In this document: in pieces, positions 49,801 through 58,937 of the stretch
Layout of the letters: each line of letters starts with the position of its first letter
Position numbering within the stretch: position 1 is the first letter of the stretch
Assembly: GCA_028023455.1 (NCBI GenBank)
Contig: JAQFVV010012573.1
Location: 186,001-250,000, forward strand
Direction of reading: 5' to 3'
Source: Epiperipatus broadwayi
Taxonomy: Eukaryota; Onychophora; Udeonychophora; Euonychophora; Peripatidae
DNA length: 64,000 nt
Made by a program: the position numbers and the translations under genes
Notes under the pieces: generated by a model
Database searches by the model: none
Seen by the model: the letters and a program-made list of their open reading frames with translations, nothing else
Told to the model about the DNA's origin: nothing

Positions 49801-50022
49801 GAATCGGTAAATTGAGATGCATTGGGCGAAAAAGAGTGCCATCAAACGGTAGGGTTCAGTATTCATACTATTACGAAAAGTAGTTTAGAAAATGTAAAAA
49901 TATTTTTAAAAAAGTCGGCCCCGAATCGATATAATTGTATGTTTTTATCAGAGAAAGAACACCACCAAATGGCTGGTCTGGCCTACCGATAAGAACCAAA
50001 TTGACTAATTAGTTTTGTAAAA

Positions 50023-50296
50023 TGCAATATGTAAAAGAGTTCTATAAAGAATTATGTAGTGATAAAGAACAAAAAAACAAAGTATTCCCGATAATTATTA
50101 CATCTGAATTAATCCTGCATTCAAACTAAAGAATTGACACATGCAATTAAATCTAAGAAGGAAAAAAAGCTCAATTATGATGGAATAAAAATCGATATCT
50201 TAAAGGAAGCAGGTAAATAGAAAAATTGTTGGCCACGTTATATACTAAATGTTTAAATGATAAAAATCCACCAGATGATTGAAAAAATGAAGTATG
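50023..50296 (+). mobile_element. RTE LINE fragment (RT fingers)
   Basis: Aligns to about 3805-4085 of the reference, with GAGTTCTATAAAGAATTATG (EFYKELC) and AAATCTAAGAAGGAAAAAAAG-like sequence. It is followed directly by a second LINE fragment that restarts earlier in the element, so the two are separate copies or a tandem duplication. Confidence 0.7.
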
Positions 50297-50898
50297 GTAT
50301 TATTTCTAAAAAAGATGCCACCATGAAATAGATAGAAGATTTCTATAAAAAATTATATAATTGTCAAGCGTTGTTAGCCAAGAGGTCATCGCAGCTGCCT
50401 TGCAAGCTTTTAGTTGTTAGCAGACGGTTGTGGGTTCGCCTCCTGGCCGATGCTATGACATATGGAAAAAAATAATAATTATATAATTAAAGGATAAAAA
50501 AACAACGTATCCCTTACAATTATTACATCTTCTGAATATGCTAGCATTCTAAATACGAAAGTGAGACACAATTAAATGTATGAAAAAGAAAAAAAATCAG
50601 TTCATGGAATTATAATTGTGATGAAATAGAAAAATTGTTGGCCAAATTATATAGTATATGATAAAGATGCAACAGAAGATTGAAAAATTGCAATAGTAAT
50701 ATTGATCTTTTAGAATGATGATAAAGATATTAGAAATTGCAGACAGATTAATCTTTTATCATCAGTTCTATACAAAATTTTAACTAAAATAATTACAACT
50801 CTCTATAGAGAAATTTGGATTTAACCAACCAAAAGAAATAAATTGGAAAAGTGGGGTTTAACTCAGTCAATATATCCAAGTATTGAAAGAAGTTATAG
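50297..50898 (+). mobile_element. RTE LINE relic, first segment
   Basis: Corresponds to reference positions about 3775-4280. It carries the SINE (50363-50476) and stops at AGTTATAG, after which 1.6 kb of foreign DNA intervenes. The LINE resumes at about 52519. Words include the NYRPISLLS equivalent near 50735-50760. Confidence 0.75.
50363..50476 (+). mobile_element. tRNA-derived SINE, copy 2
   Basis: The body matches the SINE at 24794: GTTAGCCAAGAGGTCATCGC (A-box region), GGGTTCGCCTCC (B-box), then ATGCTATGACATATGG and an A-rich tail. An exact 12-bp duplication, AATTATATAATT, flanks it (50351-50362 and 50477-50488). The B-box is better preserved than in copy 1. Confidence 0.9.
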
Positions 50899-52518
50899 TG
50901 TAATGGGCACGTATGCTGTTACATTATTCTAATAAATAAAATTAGAAATTAAAAATAAAAAGTTTGCAAATAAAAATTTGTTTTTAAAAATTGAAAATTA
51001 AAAGTCATCTAAAGTCATATATATAAAATCGCACAGATGGAAAAATATTACAAAAAAACTTTATTTAAAAAAAAGGGTATTCTAAAACTAAATTTTCAGA
51101 AAAAACTGATTTAAAGATAAAAATACATCTTTAAGAATGTACAAAATTTAATTAATTCTATTGTGTAAAAATGGAAAAGATTATTTTTAATTAATCTTAA
51201 GTAAACTAACCCTTGGGCATCTCAAAATTTATAATTAAAGATCAGATAGGAGAGAAAAACAATAAGAACAGATAGCTAATAAAAAAAATCCCCCAGGAAA
51301 TGGACCACAGTGAAAGAACTAAAAAGTATGGACTTTCTTTTTAAAACCGTAAGAACTCTATAACTAATGAACTTTAACTATAAAACTTTTCCAGTATTTA
51401 AATTTAAGTATGAATTCCTATCTGACCAAACTAAATCCTTTATTAATAATTATTTTTATTATATGTATTTTTAAATCATTTCCATTAATTTATTTATTTT
51501 TGTCTTTTGAGCGTTTATTATGATTTTTTTTTTTATTAAGTTAAAACTTTTAAATCATGTTAAATTTAAGTTGGGTGGGGATGGTTATATAGATCATAAA
51601 GTTATGTTAGTTTAATTGAAGGGAGGGTTAATCTTAGGTTATTTGTTTCACAATTAAATTGGGTTAATGGATTGGATGTCTCGGTGTAATTAGTAAAAGT
51701 AGCATGAATATCTGCTACATGCAAGATTACATTATACGCTGCACTTGGGCAAAATAGTCCCATTTCTTAATGACCATCGGAAGCAGACGGTATTCCCTGC
51801 TCCTTGGATCACCCCTTTAGCCTATGGAATGGGATGGTAAGTCGGCAAAAAGGACCGCAATCCCTTCCTATGGAGTTTTTTTTTATTGTTCTTCTGGCCA
51901 GACAGATGAAGTATTCCTGTACTGGATGAGAAACATTTCTTCTAGATAACCGCGCTGTTCAGATGTATAATTCTGACAGTATGGTATTGTGCTGTCATAT
52001 TCATGTTGCATTGAATACATCAATATATCAGATAGATTGGCGTTAGTTTGACTGCGAACTTTTGGTTTGAGGTAAAATAAAAGATATAGAATATTTTCTT
52101 TTTTGAGTGCAATCTATGTAGTCTATCCATATTCGACACTCTAATAAAATATTAATTCATCTGTGCGAACTTATAAATAAAAAGTAAAAATGTAAATTAA
52201 ATCAAATGCTAAAGTAGTCATTATACTAAAGTAAATAATTCTAAATTTTATATATGTGCAAAATAAATGTTTCTGTGTATTGTTAATCTAGCAGTGGCTT
52301 ATTCTTATATTTTATTATTATTATTTTTTTAAAATTAAAATATATATTATCTCTGCTGCTCCACGAGCTAGTGACTGGGGCATTTCGGTCATATTTATTT
52401 AAATTCTGGATCTTACTGTAAGTATCTACCTATTATATAAAATTTACAGGTTCAAATGGCCTGGTGGCATCCTTGTACGGCAGATACGGTAAAACTCCAA
52501 TACACCCCGACCGTTATA
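50899..52518. mobile_element. Probable solo LTR inserted in LINE (1.6 kb)
   Basis: It interrupts an otherwise continuous LINE between AGTTATAG (50891-50898) and ATAGAAAAGACC (52519). The termini TGTAATGGG and CCGTTATA look like decayed TGTAAC...GTTACA LTR ends. ATAG (50895-50898, 52519-52522) is a candidate 4-bp duplication. No retroviral-type coding sequence lies inside. The middle (51660-52050) is less AT-rich, with promoter-like composition. A different kind of insertion is possible. Confidence 0.5.
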
Positions 52519-53002
52519 ATAGAAAAGACCAAAAAATATGATTTGCCATTATGCTTTGGATTTGTAGATTATAAAAAAGACATTTGATACCATAAGCATT
52601 TTTACAGTGAGTAAAGCACTGGATCATCAAGATATACATCCAAGATATTGTCATATTCTGTAGAAAATTTAGTAAAATGCAACAGCAATGATTAGATTAC
52701 ATAGTGATACTAAAAGAAATGTTGCAAGAGTTTATCAGATGAAAGTAGATTTAAAGATAAATATTAAAAAGAGTAAAATGATATTCAATGGATTTTCTCA
52801 GAATAAGAAAGTAAAGATTTATAACGATGAATTACAAAAAGTTAACAACTACAAATATTTTGATCCAACTATTAATACTGATGCAAACATGTGGATGAAA
52901 TTAATCATAGAAATAAACATGGATAGGGTGCTTTTGTGTGTGAAAAAGAAACTTTTTAACAGAGATGTTTTACCACTTATGGATCTGAGACTTGATACTT
53001 AA
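52519..53002 (+). mobile_element. RTE LINE relic, second segment (RT palm)
   Basis: Continues the LINE from LPLCFGFVDYKK (motif A region) through DHQDIHPRYCHIL to LKINIKKSKMIFNGFSQNKK and a decayed YKYFDPTINTD. The reference motif B and FADD motif C region is deleted. The segment ends at ACTTGATACTTAA, where the piggyBac-like element is inserted. Confidence 0.85.
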
Positions 53003-53748
53003 CCCTTAAACCGCTAATTATATTATTGGTTGTATGAGGTAAAAATCAAATCTTTTAATTGGCCAACTCACAAACTGAAGACAAAGCCTATTGTTAAAAC
53101 ATATTCGCCTATAATATTAAATTCAACTCAGATACGTTTATAAAAAGTATATTACTAATTTTTCAGGTTATGAAGAGAACGAAAGTTCTTTCAAAAATAA
53201 ATTGCTATTTATTTATTCTAAAATATTCAATTTCGGCAACATAAAAGCTATAATATAAACAAAAAGGTCGACTTTTACGTTATAGAAAAGTAAATATTTC
53301 TTTTTACTAAATCTTAAATATTTTTACTAAAATCTTCAATATTTTTCGAAAATAATTTTGTTTTTTTAGTATTCTCTCTGAAAATAATTTGTAATTTCTC
53401 TAAATATTCTTTTATAATAATTTAAATCATATTCAAAATGAAAATCTCAGCGTTTTTCTTTATTTTCTTTGATCAGGCGGTTTCTTTGTTCTTTCCAGCC
53501 AATCAGAATGTCTTTTTCGGCTGAGAGCATGCTAAGAACCAATCACAAGTAATGTTCTTTCTTTGTTTAGGTTTAAATGCATTTTTTTTTATTTTTTACT
53601 TGTAAAATAATTCGGAAGAGGGCACCATCTTACAGAACTTTTAAAAACCTATTCAATACCTCTCAAACGAATATTTTAGCATAAGAACTGGCAGAGTTAG
53701 AGTGACGTCAGATGTCGACGAGGAGCTTCGTAAGAGGCGGGAAAAGGG
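53003..53748. mobile_element. piggyBac-like MITE (746 bp) in LINE
   Basis: Flanked by TTAA (52999-53002 and 53749-53752) with inverted ends CCCTTAAACCGC and CCCTTTTCCCGCC (complement of the right end). The intact LINE copy at 5004 reads ACTTAATAGAAGAGC, which supplies the empty site. The insertion is therefore a clean TTAA event. There is no ORF. It shares the CCCTT end with the element at 35514 but is otherwise different. Confidence 0.88.
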
Positions 53749-53752
53749 TTAA

Positions 53753-54132
53753 CAGAGGAACATTACAGAGATTTCAGAGTACTCGGCAAAGTGGAGAGAG
53801 ATGTATGTTAGGAGTAATAAGGGTTCAGAACAAAACACATGGGTAAGAGAACAACCATTTATTATTAGTGAAACAATTAAGAGACTGAAGTGAAGTTCAG
53901 TTGTCATATAGCTAGAAGAGAGGTTAATAGATGGACAGTTGAAATCTTAAAACAGGATTCCAAAAAATTGTAGATCTAGAAAAAAATTACAAGTGAGATA
54001 AATGGAAGTAAAAAACATTGTTTATATAATCTGGAGAAGAGAGGTGCTAGAGAACAGGCAAACTAGATTAAACTTGGAGAGACCTTCATTTAGCAGTGGA
54101 TCAATAATGGTTAAAAATGATGTTGAATATAA
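53753..54132 (+). mobile_element. RTE LINE relic, 3' segment
   Basis: Resumes directly after TTAA with CAGAGGAACATTACAGAGATT (RRNITEI, equivalent to RRAIQRL). It continues through TGGGTAAGAGAACAA and AGACTGAAGTG, ending with GAGACCTTCATTTAGCAGTGG and a GATGTTGA-like tail, the RTE 3' end. Confidence 0.85.
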
Positions 54133-54183
54133 TAATATTATACATAAAATAAAAATAATAGAATAGAGATTTTTTTTTTTTTT

Positions 54184-54473
54184 AATATTAGATGCTTTTA
54201 TTTATTCTGCACTAAAAAGCAAGAAAATAATAATTTTTTAACCACAATTGGGTTTTTTAGATTTTACTGAAAAATAAAAGCAAGGGCAGGGAGGGAGTCC
54301 AGAAATTAATTAAGTGAAATAGGGATTGACTTAATTAATTAATTTTTAACTTAATTAATTTCTGCCCCCATTTCAATGCTTTTATTTCAAATTAAATCTA
54401 AAAACCGCAATTGTAGTTGAAGAAACAATTATTTTTTGCTTTTTAACCCACAGTAAATACAGGCATTTAATAT
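54184..54473. mobile_element. 290-bp foldback MITE-like element
   Basis: Nearly the whole unit is an imperfect palindrome. The left inner arm ACAATTGGGTTTTTTAGATT ... AGAAATTAATTAAGT pairs with an inverted copy ending near 54415. Outer arms with TAAAAAGCAA also pair. A GC-richer G-run sits in the left arm against C-runs in the right. There is no ORF. It lies just beyond the LINE 3' end. Confidence 0.8.
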
Positions 54474-54577
54474 AAAAACATTTTTTACCTCTATTTATTT
54501 TTAACTTTTTAATAATGGCACAATAATTAAAAATGTAAAACTATATTGTATTTTAAATCGACTTGAAACATATAGTC

Positions 54578-54664
54578 AAAGTATTTTTTGTGTTAAACTG
54601 TATATTATTTTGTATGTTGGAAAGTAATACAAAATAATACATAGTTTAACCCCCAAAATGCTTT
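54578..54664. repeat. 87-bp hairpin, ~39-bp arms
   Basis: AAAGTATTTTTTGTGTTAAAC at 54578 pairs with its inverse ending at 54664, with few mismatches and a loop under 10 bases. The size matches miRNA precursors, but nothing shows expression; it may be a tiny palindromic element. Confidence 0.7.
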
Positions 54665-54739
54665 GTTTATATCATATAACCACAAAAGCATTAAATATAA
54701 TATTATATTAAAACAGGCAAAACTTGCTATATGTATATA

Positions 54740-55140
54740 ATATTATAGTTGGTATATAATATCACTAGTTATTTCTAAGTTAATATGTATACCTCTTATG
54801 TATATGTCATATTTAGTTTGTGTACGTAATAATATATATGTAGAATAACATTAAGTAACTAAAAATATCCTTTTAAGTTAAAAATGTTTGACATTTTTGC
54901 TTTTGACAAGAAATTTTCACTTTTTTTAAAAAAAAAAAACTTGCCAAAACTACATATAATTTTATTTTAAATCAATTTGACACTTGTTTATATATATATA
55001 ACTAGATATTTCTGAAATAAATTAATGTATACATATATTTAGAATGTGTACATTATTATATTTATGTATAAAAATGCATTAAGTAATTAACTTTTCTGTT
55101 GAAAAGTGTTTGCATTGTTTTTTATTTAAATTTTTTTTAA
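54740..55140. repeat. Diverged tandem repeat pair
   Basis: Two loosely similar segments share an ACTAGTTATTTC/ACTAGATATTTC word, TAATGTATAC, TTAGTTTGTGTAC/TTAGAATGTGTAC, GCATTAAGTAAYTAA and a poly-A plus GCC boundary. The period is about 260 bases. Identity is low. Confidence 0.45.
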
Positions 55141-55194
55141 AAAAAAAAGCCTTAATAAAACTATATTGTAAACTAAGTTTCTTATTACTGAAAT

Positions 55195-55690
55195 GAAGTT
55201 TACAATTGAAACCAATAAAATTGCACACATTACTTAAAACATATTGAAGTTCTGAAAACAATTTTTAAATCTGATTTCAAAATATTGAAAACTTTCCATC
55301 CACTTTTCCATATATAAGAAACTAGGTCACCTATCACTTTGATACTGATTTCAAAAAAATGTACAAAATTTTTAACAAATTATATTGACTTTAAATTTAA
55401 TAAACCTTGCTTTTAAAATGTTACTAGAACTTAACATTGAAACCAAACAAAAAAAAAAAAAAATTCTATACTGTCCTCTTGTGAGCCTTATCTAAAACAT
55501 TAAAGTTCCAAGAATAATTTTTAAATTTGATATCAAAATATTCAAAATTTTCCCACCGTCTGTTCCATATCTATCTAAAATATTATAGACCCATATTGGT
55601 TTGCTTATTTCTTTCTTATGTACAAAATTTGAACCAATCCTATTGAATTTAATTCTATTAAACCTTGATTTTAAAATAATAAAAATGATT
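55195..55690. repeat. Diverged ~250-bp tandem duplication
   Basis: Two successive segments share, in order, ATTGAAACCAA, AAAACATATTGAAGTTC/AAAACATTAAAGTTC, AATAATTTTTAAAT, TCAAAATATT, TTCCATAT, TGTACAAAAT and TAAACCTTG before TTTTAAAAT. No coding potential; the two short minus-strand frames here are noise. Confidence 0.6.
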
Positions 55691-57315
55691 ACAATAGTTT
55701 GCAAACAAACGGAGAATGTAACTTAAATATAAGCATTTAAAAGTATTCTATTTCCAATTGTTCATTTTTAATATAGTAAGTATGATTATGTAAGAGCAGT
55801 TTCTTTTATCATATGTAGTTTCTCATTTCTTGATACAAAAAAAAAATTAAACCCTCTGGTTATCACGATATTCAAGATTTCCTTTAAAATAAGAAATAAA
55901 AAAGAAGGAAAAGGGTAACTAAATTTCAAGTGCCAACTTTTTAAAATATTTTTTATCTTAAAGAATAATAAAAAAAAGAAAATTATTAATCACTAAATGT
56001 TATTAAAAATCAGATATAAGTCATTGCCTCATATAAAAAAAAAGGATGCAATTGCTAAGATTTTACTCTTTTGGTTATAAATATACAAATACAAAAATAG
56101 TTTTTGTTATTTAAAATTTACAATTAGCATTTAATTTTCCAGCAGCTTATGATATTTTAAAGACAGGGGGATGTTCAATCTGTATATATGTATAATTAAT
56201 ATCAATCAACAACCTCAACTTGTAGAAAAGGCAACCTCCTTTAACAATAAAGGTAGTCTGATATATTTATATAGACACTAAAGGTTGCCTTAACTACAGA
56301 TTGAGATCGTTGATAATTTAAGGGTGAATGTTATCATCTACATTTATAAACCTATTAAAGCCTTGTCTTAGTAAATATTTATAATTCTCTGATTTGAAAC
56401 TGTGTATTTGATACTTTGTATATTTTATAATACGCAATTATAAATTTAAATAAAGAATAAAAAAATTTGAGATAAATATATACATACATTTAATGCTATA
56501 AGAGCAAAAATATCTGAATGTATCAAATTTCTATCTCTAATTCATCAATAGCAGTAAGTATTGACATCTATTTAAGACTTCTGTATATAAATATAAATCA
56601 CAAAATTATTCTTGGCAAATTGTTTCATAGATGTTAATGAATTATAGATTCTATTTGGTCATTTTTGCCATTTTCTAATAGATCATTAATGATTTTCTCT
56701 GATATTTGATTTAAAAGTTATGTGACTAATGAGTAATCATCAAATTATGACTGAAATATAATTTTTAAAAGAATAATTTTTCACTACAACATTAGTTACT
56801 TAGTGAGATTATAATGTCATTTATTTAATCGCTAAAAACATTCATAGATATTTATAATTTAAAAAAATAGGATATCTAGATTCAAATAAAAAGGTAACAT
56901 CATAAAATAATAAAATTCCATAATTCTATGAAGACATCAATAGTTTGCTCTACTTTCAATTATTTAAAGTCATAGATTATACAAGATTATATTTATATTA
57001 TGAAAGACTAAAAATAAGACAACTGTTTTCTCAGTGATGATTCAAACATTTCACAAAAAGGGATAAAAGATTTGAATCATTCTTCAGTAAATGACTTCTT
57101 GAATAAAATTTATTTTCAGTAACTTAAATAAAATTTTCAAATATATCTGCTATAAAGTGGATATATTGAGTTAGGAATATAAAGTAAAAAAACATTTGAT
57201 TTTGTTAAAAAAAAAAAAAAAGTTACAAATATATAAAACAAAAAAAATTGAGAAAGAAAAATTATATATTAATTTATTTTGCAAAAATAACCATACGAAA
57301 AACTATAAAACTTAC
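55691..57315. other. AT-rich intron sequence
   Basis: Apart from the hairpin at 56205-56314 there is no recognisable feature. It runs up to the donor site of the PEX5 exon at 57316, so it is the first part, in gene direction, of the 15.8-kb PEX5 intron. Confidence 0.5.
56205..56314. repeat. 110-bp hairpin
   Basis: ATCAACAACCTCAACTTGTA and AAAGGCAACCT at the left pair with an inverted partner (AGGTTGCCTT ... ATCGTTGAT) ending at 56314, with bulges. The loop is about 40 bases. It is a possible short palindromic element or small-RNA precursor; nothing decides between them. Confidence 0.65.
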
Positions 57316-57469
57316 TTCAGTATCTGAAAATTTGGGATCATCAAGTGTGCCAAGAAGTTCATTAGCTGTTTTTATCAATTCACTGTTATCTTCAACAACT
57401 TCCTCAGAACCAGTTTTAAATTCTTCTACCCATTTTGAATCCTCTAATGTATTTTCAAACTGGGTAGGC
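57316..57469 (-). CDS. PEX5: PEX5 coding exon (KWVEEF / DDPKFSDTE exon)
   Basis: A 154-bp exon after the acceptor TTTTTAACAG and before the donor GAA/GTAAGT. One base completes a codon from an unseen upstream exon. Then come 51 codons, including PTQFENTLEDSKWVEEF and ELLGTLDDPKFSDTE. KWVEEF is a WxxxF docking motif. The DDPK..(D/N)(T/S)E word directly before F(V/L)KF is conserved in PEX5 and lies in the region that long PEX5 isoforms use to bind the PTS2 receptor PEX7. The junction to the next exon is phase 0 (E|F). The length is not a multiple of three, so skipping this exon alone would shift the frame. Earlier exons were not found between here and 64000. Confidence 0.9.
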
Positions 57470-57547
57470 CTGTTAAAAATATACATATATAAAAATTAAA
57501 GTACAAATTCAGATCATTAATATCTATTTTACATTTTTAGAATTCTA

Positions 57548-58929
57548 CGTTGTTTTCTATTCTCTTGTGTCAGCCGCATGATGGTGTTATTTCTAAGTCA
57601 ATTACTAGAAGTGTACCGTTTCAGCGGCTTACACCCAATCTACGAAGCTTTTTTCTACGATAAAACACAGAAAGAGTCCTCGCAGCGGCCTCAGCCAACC
57701 TAAGACTTCTTTCTACGATAAAACACAGAAAGAGTCCCCAACGGCTAGCCGGTCTGGCTTTTTTTCTATGCTAAAAGCACACACAAAGTTAGTTCGGGTA
57801 TTATTTTTACATTTACTATTTAAATAAGATTAGTTTTTATATGTACACACATTAACAAAAACAACCCAGTTTCTGATTAATTACTGTCCAAAAAAAGAAA
57901 AGCAAATTAGTCGGGTTTGATTTTTAAATATAGTATTTGAATTACAGTACTTTTTATATATACACAATAACAAACACTTTCTGATTAATTACTGTCCAAA
58001 AAAAAAACGCAAAATAGTCAGGTATCAATTTTAAATTTAGTATTTAAATAACGGTACCTTTTTATATATACACACTAACAAAAAGAACCCACTTTTCCGA
58101 TTCATTACTGTCCCCCCCAAAAAAAGCAAAGTAGTTGGGTATCATTTGAAAATTTAGTGTGAATGTTTAAATGTGGGTAAATTGAATAATATAGAATTGC
58201 GTATTATTTTCTATTCAAAAAAGACCGTAACTTTATATATATATACACACAAAGAAAATAAAACCCAGTTTGTGATTAATTACTGTCAATACCAAAAAAA
58301 AAGTTATTCGGGTATCACTTTTAAATTTAGTATTTAAATAATATTACTTTTGATATCTATATACTAACAAAAACAATCCATTTTCTGATTCATTACTGTC
58401 TCAAAAAAAAAAAAAAAAAGCAAAATAATCGGGTATCATTTTTAAATGTAGTATTTAAAGAACGTTACTTTTTATGTATACACACTAACAAAAAGAGCCC
58501 ACTTTCTGATTAATTACTGTCAAAAAAAAAAAAAAAGGAAATTACTCGGGTATCATTTTTAAATTTAGCGTGAATGTAGAAATTTTGTGCAAATTGAAAA
58601 ATGTATAATTGCGTATTATTTTCTATTAAAAAAAATACCATAACTTTTTATAGATACACACAAACAAAACCAACCCATTTTATGATTAACTACTGTCCAA
58701 AAAACATCAATTATTCAGGTATCATTTTTAAATTTAATGTGAATTTCTAAATTTTTGTTTTTTTTAAATAGTAATATTATTTACTATTAGTTCCTCTAAT
58801 TTCCTATTACAAAACTAAAAAACCAATATTTATATAAAATCACAGGCCCGGCCCAGAATCGTAATATTATATGTTTTTGATTAGCATCAATGCCATCAAA
58901 TGGCTGACACAAGAGAATAGAAAACAACC
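57548..58929. mobile_element. Merlin-like non-autonomous element (1382 bp)
   Basis: Inverted ends start (C/G)GTTGTTTTCTATTCTC and continue TTGTGTCAGCC, then a (C/T)ATGATGG or TTTGATGGC word, for about 45 bp. Flanks are GAATTCTA (57540-57547) and GGATTCTA (58930-58937), an 8-bp duplication with one difference. The interior has GATAAAACACAGAAAGAGTC repeats, as in the compound element at 38 kb, and a minisatellite. No transposase. It lies only 78 bp upstream of the PEX5 exon's acceptor side. Confidence 0.88.
57790..58770. repeat. Minisatellite inside Merlin-like element
   Basis: Seven or so units of about 110-160 bp share TACACACTAACAAAAAC, TTTCTGATTAATTACTGTC, an A-run and TCGGGTATCATTTTTAAATT. 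Some units add a GAATGT...AAATTG segment. The unit is the same family as at 38590-39150. Confidence 0.8.
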
Positions 58930-58937
58930 GGATTCTA

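Larger units (their letters stand above)
48121..49875. mobile_element. Nested Merlin-like element (1755 bp)
   Basis: The left end, GGTAATAGTATGAATACTGA, is matched by the inverted right end at 49875, and both continue into a TTGATGGC word. The flanks carry an exact 8-bp duplication AAAAGTAG (48113-48120 and 49876-49883). The element therefore inserted into the larger Merlin transposon after it was in place. It contains a tandem array (48960-49800) and a possible N-terminal transposase remnant (48540-48680). Confidence 0.85.
46327..49997 (+). mobile_element. Merlin-superfamily DNA transposon (ISXO2-like), 3.67 kb
   Basis: The ends are inverted repeats of about 58 bp. Both begin GGTTCTTATCGGTAGGCC and continue through GTTCTTTCTCTGATAAAAACA with about eight differences. 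Inside are a broken ISXO2-like transposase (46874-47768), subterminal repeats of the GATAAAAACACAGAAA type, and a second, nested element (48121-49875). The flanking bases (ATATATAC / AAATTGAC) show no convincing duplication, so the insertion is old or rearranged. Merlin elements are known to be related to bacterial IS1595/IS1016-type sequences. Confidence 0.88.
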
